From the NCBI GenBank assembly GCA_034382075.1, contig JAXMOZ010000030.1:1-36073 (forward strand): DNA of 36,073 bases, written 5' to 3'. Position numbers and translations under genes: made by a program. This document shows, piece after piece, positions 7,964 through 15,180 of the stretch (position 1 is the stretch's first letter; each line of letters starts with the position of its first letter). This DNA is from JAEULH01 sp034382075 (lineage in GTDB: Bacteria > Pseudomonadota > Alphaproteobacteria > Rhodospirillales > Defluviicoccaceae). Below the pieces are notes generated by a model that made no database searches, was not told the DNA's origin, and saw nothing but the letters and a program-made list of their open reading frames with translations.

Positions 7964-8728
7964 ATGGCCCGTCACCTTCGTCTTGGCGTGAACATCGACC
8001 ACGTCGCCACCATCCGCAACGCCCGCGGCGGGCGCCACCCGGACCCGGTGCGAGCGGCGAAGCTGGCCGTCGCCGCCGGCGCCGACGGCATTACCGCGCA
8101 TTTGCGCGAGGATCGTCGCCACATCTCCGACGAGGACATCGTCCAGCTTCGCCGGATCCTCGATGCGCCGCTGAACCTGGAGATGGCGGCCACCGAGGAT
8201 ATGCTGGAGATCGCTCTTCGCCACCTTCCCCACGCCGTTTGCCTGGTGCCGGAGCGGCGTGAGGAGCGCACGACCGAGGGCGGCCTCGACGTCGCCGCCG
8301 GGGTCGAGTATCTCGCCCGCTATGTCACCGAGCTCAGCCGCGCCGGGATCCGCGTCTCCCTGTTCATCGAGCCGTCGCTGGAGCAGGTGAACGCCGCGGC
8401 CTCCATCGGCGCCGGCGTCGTCGAGTTCCACACCGGCCGCTATTGCCACAGCGAGGGCGAAGAGCGTGAGCGCGAGGTGGCCCGCATCCGCAAGGCCGCC
8501 GCCCGAGCCAACGAATTCAGGATCGAGTGCCATGCCGGCCACGGCCTGAACTACGACACCGTCGAAGCGATCGCCGCCATCCCTTTGATCGTGGAGCTCA
8601 ACATCGGCCACTTCCTCATCGGCGAGGCGATCTTCCGCGGGCTGGAGGCGGCGATCTCGGAAATGCGCGACCTGATGGACGACGCCCGGGCGACGGCGCC
8701 GAGGGCGCCGAGGGCGCCGCTGCTATGA
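7964..8728 (+). CDS. pdxJ: Pyridoxine 5'-phosphate synthase
   Basis: Joins 1-deoxyxylulose 5-phosphate and 3-amino-2-oxopropyl phosphate to make pyridoxine 5'-phosphate, the last ring-forming step of DXP-dependent vitamin B6 synthesis. The 254-residue TIM barrel opens with LGVNIDHVATIRNARGG and has AHLREDRRHI with H46, E73 in LNLEMA, and H193 in ECHAGHGLNYD. The ATG at 7964 is preferred; a GTG at 7958 is two codons upstream and the AGGTGG around it sits unusually close. It starts a five-gene run: its TGA overlaps the acpS ATG by four bases. This pdxJ-acpS-lepB-rnc-era order is common in alphaproteobacteria. Confidence 0.95.
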   Translation: MARHLRLGVNIDHVATIRNARGGRHPDPVRAAKLAVAAGADGITAHLREDRRHISDEDIVQLRRILDAPLNLEMAATEDMLEIALRHLPHAVCLVPERREERTTEGGLDVAAGVEYLARYVTELSRAGIRVSLFIEPSLEQVNAAASIGAGVVEFHTGRYCHSEGEEREREVARIRKAAARANEFRIECHAGHGLNYDTVEAIAAIPLIVELNIGHFLIGEAIFRGLEAAISEMRDLMDDARATAPRAPRAPLL

Positions 8729-9165
8729 TCATCGGCGTCGGCACCGACCTTCTCGATATCCGCCGGATCGAGCGGACCCTGGAGCGCTTCGGCGACCGCT
8801 TCTGCGAGCGGGTGTTCACCGACATCGAGCGGGCGCGCTGCGACGGCCACGTCGCCCGCGCCGCCCGCTACGCCCAGCGCTATGCCGCCAAGGAGGCCTG
8901 TTCCAAGGCCCTGGGCACCGGCTTTCGCGACGGCGTCGCCTGGCGTGGCATCGGCGTCGACAACCTGCCCTCGGGCAAGCCGTTCCTGACCCTGACCGGA
9001 GGAGCCAAGGAGCGGCTGGAGAAGCTGACCCCGGCCGGAATGACGGCCTCGGTCGAGGTCTCGCTCAGCGACGAGTACCCGATGGCGCAGGCTGTCGTCG
9101 TCATCTCGGCGCTGCCGCAGCAGCCGGACCAGGGCCGCATTGCCCGGCCGGATGGAAGGTGGTGA
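8725..9165 (+). CDS. acpS: Holo-[acyl-carrier-protein] synthase
   Basis: Attaches the 4'-phosphopantetheine arm of coenzyme A to acyl carrier protein. The 146 residues begin MIIGVGTDLLDIRRIE with the magnesium ligand D8, and carry RYAAKEACSKALGTG with E57 and K61, then FLTLTGGAKER and SVEVSLSDEY. The ATG overlaps the pdxJ stop (ATGA), so translation is likely coupled. The last 20 residues (LPQQPDQGRIARPDGRW) extend past the usual core and include the region used as ribosome site for lepB. The identification is firm. Confidence 0.95.
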   Translation: MIIGVGTDLLDIRRIERTLERFGDRFCERVFTDIERARCDGHVARAARYAQRYAAKEACSKALGTGFRDGVAWRGIGVDNLPSGKPFLTLTGGAKERLEKLTPAGMTASVEVSLSDEYPMAQAVVVISALPQQPDQGRIARPDGRW

Positions 9166-9170
9166 CGCCG

Positions 9171-9965
9171 GTGAAGGGCAACGGGGACAAGGCGGACAAG
9201 CGCGCGATAGCCGGCAAGCCCGCCTCCGCCGCCGCACGCGCAAAACCGGGCGGCCTCGTCGACCTGCTGAAGACCGTGTTCTACGCGGTCCTCATCGCCG
9301 TGGTCATCCGCACCTTCGCCTTCGAGCCGTTCAACATCCCCTCCGGCTCGATGATCCCGACCCTGCTGGTCGGCGACTACCTGTTCGTCTCCAAGTACCC
9401 GTACGGCTACAGCCGCTACTCGCTGCCGTTCGGCCTGCCGCTGATCTCCGGGCGCATCCTCGGCGGGGAGCCCGAGCGCGGCGACGTGGTCGTGTTCAAG
9501 CTGCCGTCCGACAACAAAACCGACTACATCAAGCGCATCATCGGCCTGCCGGGCGACGAGATCCAGCTCAGGGGCGGCATCGTCCACATCAACGGCAAGG
9601 CCGTCGAACGGACGCCGGCAGGCAGCTACACCGTTCCCGGCGGCAACGGCGCCGGCCGCAGTGTCCAGCTCTACCGCGAAACCCTGCCCAACGGGGTCAG
9701 CCACTCCATCATTGAGATGACCGACGCCGGCCCCTACGACAACACCGGCGTCTACAAGGTGCCGCCCGGGCACTTCTTCGCCATGGGCGACAACCGCGAC
9801 AGCTCCCGCGACAGCCGCTTCCTCGGCGAGGTGGGCTACGTGCCGCTGGAGAACCTGGTCGGCCGCGCCGAGTTCATCTTCTTCTCCATCGACGGCAGCC
9901 CGCTTCGGCTGTGGGAATGGTTCAGCACGGTGCGCTTCAGCCGGCTGTTCTCGGGCATCCAATGA
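9171..9965 (+). CDS. lepB: Signal peptidase I
   Basis: Membrane-bound serine protease that cleaves signal peptides on the outer face of the inner membrane. About 264 residues: a basic, alanine-rich cytoplasmic N terminus, one membrane segment (TVFYAVLIAVVIRTFAF), then the catalytic domain. The catalytic serine is in NIPSGSMIPTLL (S60 from this start), the general-base lysine in TDYIKRIIGLPGDE (K121), and the box GDNRDSSRDSR is near residue 205. Start choice: three GTG codons at 9159, 9162 and 9171 are in frame; AGGTGG at 9157-9162 lies eight bases before 9171, so that one is taken. Its stop overlaps the rnc start. Confidence 0.94.
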   Translation: MKGNGDKADKRAIAGKPASAAARAKPGGLVDLLKTVFYAVLIAVVIRTFAFEPFNIPSGSMIPTLLVGDYLFVSKYPYGYSRYSLPFGLPLISGRILGGEPERGDVVVFKLPSDNKTDYIKRIIGLPGDEIQLRGGIVHINGKAVERTPAGSYTVPGGNGAGRSVQLYRETLPNGVSHSIIEMTDAGPYDNTGVYKVPPGHFFAMGDNRDSSRDSRFLGEVGYVPLENLVGRAEFIFFSIDGSPLRLWEWFSTVRFSRLFSGIQ

Positions 9966-10696
9966 ACGCCCGGCGACGGGCCGAGAGCGTCGGGCCGGCG
10001 GCCGTGGAAGAGAGCATCGGCCACCGGTTCCGCGACCCGTCGCTGCTCTCCCTGGCGCTGACCCACGCCAGCGCCCGCGGCGCCGATCCCGAGACCACCG
10101 TCTGCAACGAGCGCCTCGAGTTCCTGGGCGACCGGGTCCTCGGCCTGGTCATCGCCGACCTGCTCTACCGCCGCTTCCCGGACGAAAGCGAGGGCGCCCT
10201 CGCCCAGCGCCATGCCGCCGTGGTCAGCCGGCCGGCGCTGAGCCTGGTGGCGATGCGCCTGGAGCTCAGCCCGTGGATCGTGGCTTCCCGCAGCGAGCGC
10301 GATGCCGGCGGCACCAGCAGTCCCGGCATCCTCGCCGACACGCTGGAGGCCATCATCGGCGCGCTCTACCTGGACGGCGGGCTCGAGGCGGCGGCCGCGT
10401 TCATCGCGGCGAACTGGTCGGAGCCGATCAGCGAGGCGCAGACGCCGCCCAAGGACGCGAAGACCGAGCTGCAGGAGTGGGCCCAGGCGCGCGGCATCGG
10501 TCTCCCGCTTTACCGCGAGGTCGATCGCCGCGGTCCACCGCATGCGCCCGAGTTCTCCATCGAGGTGTCGCTGCCCGGCATCGCCGGCGTCCTCGCCGAC
10601 GGTCCGTCGAAGCGGAGCGCCGAGCAGGCGGCAGCGGAGCGGCTGCTCGCCAGCCTCCACAAGGAGGGCGCCGGTGGCGGACGAACCAGCCGCTGA
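9962..10696 (+). CDS. rnc: Ribonuclease III
   Basis: Cleaves double-stranded RNA, including rRNA precursors and sense-antisense duplexes. The 244 residues include the RNase III signature NERLEFLGD at 49-57 with E53 and D57, the second acidic pair D126 and E129 in DTLEAIIGALYLDGG, and a C-terminal double-stranded RNA-binding domain from about 168 (DAKTELQEWAQARG, and RSAEQAAAERLL at the end). The ATG at 9962 overlaps the lepB TGA (ATGA). The more upstream in-frame starts lie inside lepB and are rejected. The stop lies 23 nt inside era. Confidence 0.95.
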   Translation: MNARRRAESVGPAAVEESIGHRFRDPSLLSLALTHASARGADPETTVCNERLEFLGDRVLGLVIADLLYRRFPDESEGALAQRHAAVVSRPALSLVAMRLELSPWIVASRSERDAGGTSSPGILADTLEAIIGALYLDGGLEAAAAFIAANWSEPISEAQTPPKDAKTELQEWAQARGIGLPLYREVDRRGPPHAPEFSIEVSLPGIAGVLADGPSKRSAEQAAAERLLASLHKEGAGGGRTSR

Positions 10697-11654
10697 TCCG
10701 GATCGTGCCGGCCAGTCTGCCGGCCGTTCGGGCGGACGGCCGAGCGAGCGGCTGAGCGGACGGTTGGGGCGCTGCGGCTTCGTCGCCGTCATCGGCGCGC
10801 CCAACGCCGGCAAGTCCACCCTGGTCAACGCCATCGTCGGCGCCAAGGTCAGCATCGTCACCCCGAAGCAGCAGACGACCCGCTTCCGCGTGCTGGGCAT
10901 CACCAGCCGCGGCGACACCCAGATCATCCTCGTCGACACCCCCGGCATCTTCCAGCCGCGCAAGCGCCTGGAGCGGGCGATGGTCGCGGCCGCCTGGAGC
11001 GGGGCCAGCGACGCCGACGAGGTGGTGCTGGTGGTGGACGCGAGCCGCAGGATCGACGGCGAGCCGATGCGGATCGTCGACCGGCTGAAGACGGCCAAGC
11101 GGCCGGCGGTCCTGGCGCTGAACAAGATCGACCTCGTCGCCAAGCCGGAGCTTCTCCGCATCACCGAGGTCCTCAGCCGGACCGGCGCCTTCAGCGACGT
11201 CTTCATGATCTCCGCCCTCGGCGGCGATGGCACGGCCGACCTGGTCGACCGGCTGGCCCGCCGGCTCCCCGAGGGGCCCTGGCTGTTTCCCGAGGACCAG
11301 ATCTCGGATCTTCCCGAGCGCACGTTCGCCACCGAGATCACCCGCGAGCAGTTGTTCCTGGCGCTCGGCCAGGAGCTTCCCTACGCCGTCTCGGTGGAGA
11401 CTGAGAGCTGGAGCGAGCGGGCCGACGGCAGCGTCGAGATTCGCCAAATCATCAACGTCGAGCGCGAGGGGCAGAAGGGCATCGTCATCGGCGCCAAGGG
11501 CGGCCGGCTGGGCCGCATCGGCGCCGGCGCCCGCAGCGAGCTGGAACGGCTGCTCGGCTGCCGGGTGCACCTGTTCCTGTTCGTCCGGGTGCAGGGCCGC
11601 TGGAGCGAGGATCCCGCCTACTACCGCGACCTCGGCCTGGACTACAAGGCGTAG
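10674..11654 (+). CDS. era: GTPase Era
   Basis: Essential GTPase that binds 16S rRNA and helps 30S assembly. 326 residues counted from GTG at 10674. The G-motifs are GAPNAGKST at 41-49, DTPG at 88-91, NKID at 150-153 and MISAL further on; the KH domain at the end has GQKGIVIGAKGGRLGRIG. The start was chosen because AAGGAGGG at 10661-10668 stands six bases before this GTG and the N-terminal extension of about 33 polar residues is tolerated in the family. It overlaps rnc by 23 nt. recO, often next in other genomes, is not here. Confidence 0.95.
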   Translation: MADEPAADPDRAGQSAGRSGGRPSERLSGRLGRCGFVAVIGAPNAGKSTLVNAIVGAKVSIVTPKQQTTRFRVLGITSRGDTQIILVDTPGIFQPRKRLERAMVAAAWSGASDADEVVLVVDASRRIDGEPMRIVDRLKTAKRPAVLALNKIDLVAKPELLRITEVLSRTGAFSDVFMISALGGDGTADLVDRLARRLPEGPWLFPEDQISDLPERTFATEITREQLFLALGQELPYAVSVETESWSERADGSVEIRQIINVEREGQKGIVIGAKGGRLGRIGAGARSELERLLGCRVHLFLFVRVQGRWSEDPAYYRDLGLDYKA

Positions 11655-11758
11655 CTCGCGTCCTGGCCCTTCCGGGTGCCGCAAGGCTTTCGTTGTGCGC
11701 CGCGGCGCGGGGGGTCTAGTATCCTCGCTTTCAACGCCCGGGAGGAGAGGGTTCCAAG

Positions 11759-12187
11759 ATGGTCAACCAACCAAACAATCCGTTCATGCCGATGGACCTG
11801 TCGAAGCTGATGGCGGGCGTGCAGATGCCCGGCGTCGACGTGAACGCGATGATGCAGGGCTACAGCCGCAACATCGAGGCCCTGACCGAGGCCAACCGCC
11901 GCGCCTTCGAAGGCATGCAGGCGGTCATGGCGCGCCAGGCCGAGATCTTCAAGCAGGCGATGGAAGACGCCGCGGCGATGTCGCGCGAGGTGGCGGCGCA
12001 GAAGAAGCCCGAAGAGATGATGGCGAAGCAGCAGGAGATCGCCAAGGCCGCGTTCGAGCGGGCGCTGGCCAACATGAAGGAGCTGGCCGAGATGGTGGTG
12101 CAGGCCAACCGCGACGCCACCGAGATCATCAACAAGCGCATCAGCGAGAGCCTCGCCGAGGTGCGTGGAATGTATCTGAAGAAGTAG
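11759..12187 (+). CDS. Phasin family protein
   Basis: Probable polyhydroxyalkanoate-granule surface protein. The 142 residues have a short proline- and methionine-rich N terminus (MVNQPNNPFMPMDLSKLMAG), followed by one long amphipathic helical region rich in A, E, M and Q, with the family-like text NIEALTEANRRAFEGMQAV and ANRDATEIINKRISESL. No membrane segment or signal peptide is seen. A strong ribosome site, GGAGGAGAGG at 11741-11750, suggests high expression, as expected for a granule coat protein. No PHA synthase or depolymerase gene is in the window, so the granule role comes from family resemblance. Confidence 0.85.
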   Translation: MVNQPNNPFMPMDLSKLMAGVQMPGVDVNAMMQGYSRNIEALTEANRRAFEGMQAVMARQAEIFKQAMEDAAAMSREVAAQKKPEEMMAKQQEIAKAAFERALANMKELAEMVVQANRDATEIINKRISESLAEVRGMYLKK

Positions 12188-12305
12188 AGCGGTCTCTCGC
12201 GCCGGGCGGAGGCTGCCGATCAGGCGGTCGCCGCCGGCGTGACACCCTCGCGTGGACACCCGGCGCGGCCACGCGGGGCGCGCGCGCGCCGGACAGGCGG
12301 CATTA

Positions 12306-13043
12306 TCAGCCGGCCAGGAGAACCGCGGCATAGCCGCCGGCGCCCAGAAGAAAAGGCCAGAACCGGCTTTGCCGGTGCTCCGGCAGTTCCTCCTTCAGCA
12401 CGTTCAGCACCACCGCTCCGGCGAGGAAGGCGAAGGCGAAGCCGATCGCCACGGGCGGGATCGTGGTTGCCGCGCCCAGGCCCCAGCCGATGAGGACGGC
12501 GGCGACCAGGACCCAGCGAACGACCCGATCATAGCGTTGCTGGTGGTCCAGCCTGAGGCCGAAGTCGCTGGTGACGAAGTGGAGCGCCATGGCGACGAAG
12601 TAGGCCGCGAGCGACCACGCCCCCGTCTCCTCGCGGTGCAGCAGCAGGTAGCCGATGAGAAGGTTGTAAAGGCCGAAGGAGCCGATGTGCAGCCAGAAGA
12701 TCCGCTCCTCCTCGCCGGCCGCTCCGCCCCGGCGTGGCTGGGCCCGCCGCGCCCGATAGACCGCCGCACGCCGCTCCAGTCCGTAGAACACCGATAAGCC
12801 GGCCAGCGCGGTCAGATAGACCAGCGCCTCGGCCGTCGCCGGCGAGGCGTCCAGTCCCTCGGCGAAGATGCGTTGGTGGGCGGCGAGCTCCGGCAGGATG
12901 TGCAGGAACACGTAGGCCACGGCGACACCGCCGGCGGCGGACAGCCACCGGCTCCGCGGCACCACGTCGAAGAAGCCCAGCCTGCCGATGAAGATGTGGA
13001 TCAGGGCGAAGCCGCAGGCCGGCAGGAACGTCGAGAGCAGCAT
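12306..13043 (-). CDS. Polytopic membrane protein, ZIP-transporter-like
   Basis: Integral membrane protein of 245 residues with about seven or eight hydrophobic segments. The segment YVFLHILPELAAH has the H-x-x-P-E arrangement found in the metal site of ZIP transporters, and LHFVTSDFGLRLDHQ supplies another histidine. The last segments read FAFLAGAVVLNVLKEELPE, which resembles hypothetical proteins of bacteria rather than a named transporter. A metal transport role is therefore only a suggestion. The ATG is preceded by AAGG. It is divergent from the SDR gene at 13188 and convergent with the phasin gene. The 118-bp gap on the phasin side shows nothing clear beyond a short run of alternating GC. 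Confidence 0.65.
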   Translation of the reverse strand: MLLSTFLPACGFALIHIFIGRLGFFDVVPRSRWLSAAGGVAVAYVFLHILPELAAHQRIFAEGLDASPATAEALVYLTALAGLSVFYGLERRAAVYRARRAQPRRGGAAGEEERIFWLHIGSFGLYNLLIGYLLLHREETGAWSLAAYFVAMALHFVTSDFGLRLDHQQRYDRVVRWVLVAAVLIGWGLGAATTIPPVAIGFAFAFLAGAVVLNVLKEELPEHRQSRFWPFLLGAGGYAAVLLAG

Positions 13044-13126
13044 CTGCGCCTTTTACTGCGCGCGCGCCTGAGGCGCACCGACTTCTGACGCGTCGCCGGC
13101 GCCTGCTGCGGCAGCCCGCAAGCCCG

Positions 13127-13152
13127 GGAACCGCAAGCGCAGGTTCGCCGTT
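13127..13152 (+). promoter_or_regulatory. EcfG-type general stress promoter for the SDR gene
   Basis: GGAAC at 13127-13131 and CGTT at 13149-13152 are separated by exactly 17 bases, a perfect match to the alphaproteobacterial EcfG (general stress response sigma factor) promoter form. It ends 35 nt before the ATG of the SDR gene at 13188, a sensible leader length. A second perfect copy precedes the DUF2383 gene at 21049. Confidence 0.72.
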
Positions 13153-13187
13153 CTGTCCTCACCGGGCACGGGAAGAGGAGCGAGCGG

Positions 13188-14213
13188 ATGGCGCAGCGCG
13201 TGATCGTGATAACCGGCGCTTCCAGCGGGATCGGCCTCGCGACCGCCCACGCCTTTGCCGAGCGCGGCGATGCCGTCGTCCTGGCCGCTCGCCGCGAACA
13301 GGCGCTGGAGGAGGCCGCAGCCGAGTGCCGACGGCTGGGCGGCGAGGCGCTGGCGGTTCCCACCGACGTGACCTCCGCCGAAGCGGTCGAGGCGCTGGCG
13401 GCACGCGCGACGGAGGCCTTCGGCCGGATCGACGTCTGGGTGAACAACGCCGGGGTGACGGCCTTCGGCCGCATCGAAGACGTGCCGATGGAGCTCTACC
13501 GGCGGGTGTTCGAAACCAACGTCTTCGGCTGCGTCCACGGCATGCGCGCGGCGCTGCCGCGGTTCCGCTCCCAGGGCTACGGCATCGTCATCAACGTCGC
13601 CTCGATGATCGCCCACATGCCGCAGCCGCTGGCGTCCGCGTATGTCGGCAGCAAGTTCGCGGTCCGCGCCATCTCAGAGGGGGTGCGGATGGAACTGGCG
13701 CTGGAGGATGCGCCCGGCGTCCGCGTCTGCACGGTGATGCCGGCCTCCACCGACACGCCGTTGTTCGCCAGCGCCGCCAACTACTCGGGGCGGGCGATCA
13801 AGCCGATGAACCCGGTGTATCCGGCCGAAGAAGTGGCCCGAACCATTCTCGACGTCGCCGACCGCCCGAGGCCGGCGGCCTACGCCGGCGGCGCCGGCCA
13901 TGCCATGGCGATCGTTCACGAGGCGCTGCACCCCGTGGCGCCGGTTGCGATCGAGCGGCAGATCGCGGCGATGATCGACCGCGACCACTTCCAGGACCGG
14001 CCGGAGGCGGAGAGCCGCGGCAACCTTCTGGCGCCCGTCGGCGGGCGTGCCGAGGTTTCGGGAGGCTGGCCCCACACCGCCCCCTCGGCATCGCCGGCGA
14101 AGGCCTTCGCCGCGGCCGGCGCGGCGCTCGCCGCCGGCGTGCTGGGCTACGCCCTGTGGCGCAACCGCCGCTCGCGACCCCAGCTCCCTGCGGCGGCCGG
14201 CGAGGCGTGGTAG
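13188..14213 (+). CDS. SDR-family oxidoreductase with C-terminal membrane anchor
   Basis: Classical SDR of 341 residues. The cofactor motif TGASSGIG is at 9-16, NNAG at 86-89, catalytic S139, and Y152/K156 in YVGSK. After the catalytic domain (about 1-250) a linker leads to the hydrophobic segment AFAAAGAALAAGVLGYALW and a short basic tail RNRRSRPQ, so the protein is probably tethered to the inner membrane with its catalytic domain in the cytoplasm. The substrate is unknown. It has a perfect EcfG-type promoter and lies just upstream of a small acidic protein and a ferritin-like protein, which points to a stress role (inference). Confidence 0.88.
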   Translation: MAQRVIVITGASSGIGLATAHAFAERGDAVVLAARREQALEEAAAECRRLGGEALAVPTDVTSAEAVEALAARATEAFGRIDVWVNNAGVTAFGRIEDVPMELYRRVFETNVFGCVHGMRAALPRFRSQGYGIVINVASMIAHMPQPLASAYVGSKFAVRAISEGVRMELALEDAPGVRVCTVMPASTDTPLFASAANYSGRAIKPMNPVYPAEEVARTILDVADRPRPAAYAGGAGHAMAIVHEALHPVAPVAIERQIAAMIDRDHFQDRPEAESRGNLLAPVGGRAEVSGGWPHTAPSASPAKAFAAAGAALAAGVLGYALWRNRRSRPQLPAAAGEAW

Positions 14214-14286
14214 GGGCGGCAACGATACGGACAGAGCGTTTCTTGAGGGCGGCGGCTGCCGCCGGTTCACCAGAAGGAGTGACGAG

Positions 14287-14475
14287 ATGACCGAGCGTGA
14301 CAAGGATCTGCCGCAGCAGCAGGACAAGCCGGAGGGCGGCCGGGAGGAGGAAAGCCAGGGCCTGAGCGACGCGCCGATGGCTCCGCTGCAAACCGACCAG
14401 GCCGAAGGCGAGCGCGAAGACATCGACGAGGACGTGAAGAAGCTTCAGGAGGCGCAGAAGCGCAAGGGCGCGTAA
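14287..14475 (+). CDS. Small acidic hydrophilic protein, 62 residues
   Basis: Not recognised. The product is almost wholly polar: MTERDKDLPQQQDKPEGGRE at the start, a middle rich in D, E, Q and P, and the end DVKKLQEAQKRKGA, which could form a short charged helix. No signal, membrane segment or cysteine is present, and it is likely disordered. The evidence that it is a gene is a good ribosome site (AAGGAG at 14274-14279, seven bases before the ATG), a clean stop, and its position 73 nt after the SDR gene and 77 nt before a DUF2383 gene. It may share the stress regulation of that SDR. Confidence 0.7.
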   Translation: MTERDKDLPQQQDKPEGGREEESQGLSDAPMAPLQTDQAEGEREDIDEDVKKLQEAQKRKGA

Positions 14476-14517
14476 CGCCGGTATCGCCAGGATCCGCCGC
14501 GGGGCCGGCCGGACCCG

Positions 14518-14537
14518 AGCCGGCCCGTCGGCTTTTT
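14518..14537 (+). terminator. Probable intrinsic terminator
   Basis: AGCCG at 14518-14522 pairs with CGGCT at 14529-14533, and the T-run completes TTTTT at 14533-14537. A longer competing stem (14502-14509 with 14519-14526) overlaps it, so the region could switch between two folds. It lies after the 62-residue gene and directly before the ribosome site of the next gene, so it may only attenuate readthrough. Confidence 0.45.
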
Positions 14538-14552
14538 CAAGGAGGCCAGACG

Positions 14553-15002
14553 ATGGTAACCACGGTCGGAACCGAGCGGGGTTTCATCAATTTGCTGGGC
14601 GACTTGATGGCGCTGGATCAGGACGCCATCGCCGCCTACCAGGCGGCGATCTCGCGGATCGACGACAGCGGCTTCAGGCAGACGCTTCAGGAGTTCAAGG
14701 CCGACCACGACCGGCACGTCACCGAGCTTCGCGACCTGATCGCCCGTCTCGGCGGCGCCCCCTCGGCCGGAGCCGGGCTGAAGAGCATGCTGACCCAGGG
14801 CAAGGTGGCCATGGGCGCCCTGCTCGGCGACAAGGCGATCCTCAAGGCGATGAAGTCGAACGAGGACGACACCAACACCGCCTACGAGCGGGCGCTCAAG
14901 CACCAGGACATCGAAACTGCGGCGGTTCCGGTGCTCGAGCGGGGGCTCGCCGACGAGCGCCGGCACCGGGCCTGGATCGAGGAGACCCTGGCGGTGCTGT
15001 AG
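14553..15002 (+). CDS. Ferritin-like DUF2383 / PA2169-family protein
   Basis: Predicted four-helix-bundle protein of 149 residues. Helix text includes GDLMALDQDAIAAYQAAISR, then EFKADHDRHVTELRDLIARL, then MKSNEDDTNTAYERALKH and GLADERRHRAWIEETL, with D, E and H residues spaced as in ferritin-like folds. The biochemical function of the family is not established. AAGGAGG at 14539-14545 precedes the ATG. It has a paralogue in the window (complement of 20600-21049) of the same length with the same opening MVTTVGTE. It stands in a cluster with an EcfG-driven SDR and a small acidic protein. Confidence 0.88.
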   Translation: MVTTVGTERGFINLLGDLMALDQDAIAAYQAAISRIDDSGFRQTLQEFKADHDRHVTELRDLIARLGGAPSAGAGLKSMLTQGKVAMGALLGDKAILKAMKSNEDDTNTAYERALKHQDIETAAVPVLERGLADERRHRAWIEETLAVL

Positions 15003-15037
15003 ACCTACCAACGGCGGGCGACGTGGCCGTAGGGCGG

Positions 15038-15065
15038 GGCGGGTCGAGGCGAAGCCGGACCCGCC
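15038..15065. repeat. Hairpin between convergent genes (REP-like or bidirectional terminator)
   Basis: GGCGGGTC at 15038-15045 pairs perfectly with GACCCGCC at 15058-15065 around a 12-nt loop. It sits in the 160-bp gap between the converging DUF2383 and SLC13 transporter genes. There is no T-run, so it may be a dispersed palindromic repeat or a Rho-assisted stop for both strands. The rest of the gap shows nothing else. Confidence 0.5.
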
Positions 15066-15147
15066 GAGACAGCGGATACGACTGCGGCGGAACTCGACCC
15101 GGAAGAGCCATTCGTCGGCGGCAGCAGCCCGCAGTCAATGCCCCCCG

Positions 15148-15180
15148 GGCGTCAGCGCGGCGTCAGCGCGGCGTCAGCGG
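15148..15180. repeat. Three tandem 11-bp repeats at the end of the SLC13 gene
   Basis: The unit GGCGTCAGCGC occurs at 15148-15158 and 15159-15169, and with one change at 15170-15180. The stop codon of the minus-strand transporter gene (15163-15165) lies in the middle copy. Since 11 is not a multiple of three, loss or gain of a unit shifts the frame of the last codons, though only the extreme C terminus would change. Confidence 0.75.

Noticed and set aside
9836..11341. 501-codon open frame antisense to rnc and era
   Set aside because: Two essential, fully conserved genes occupy the plus strand; the antisense product is low complexity.
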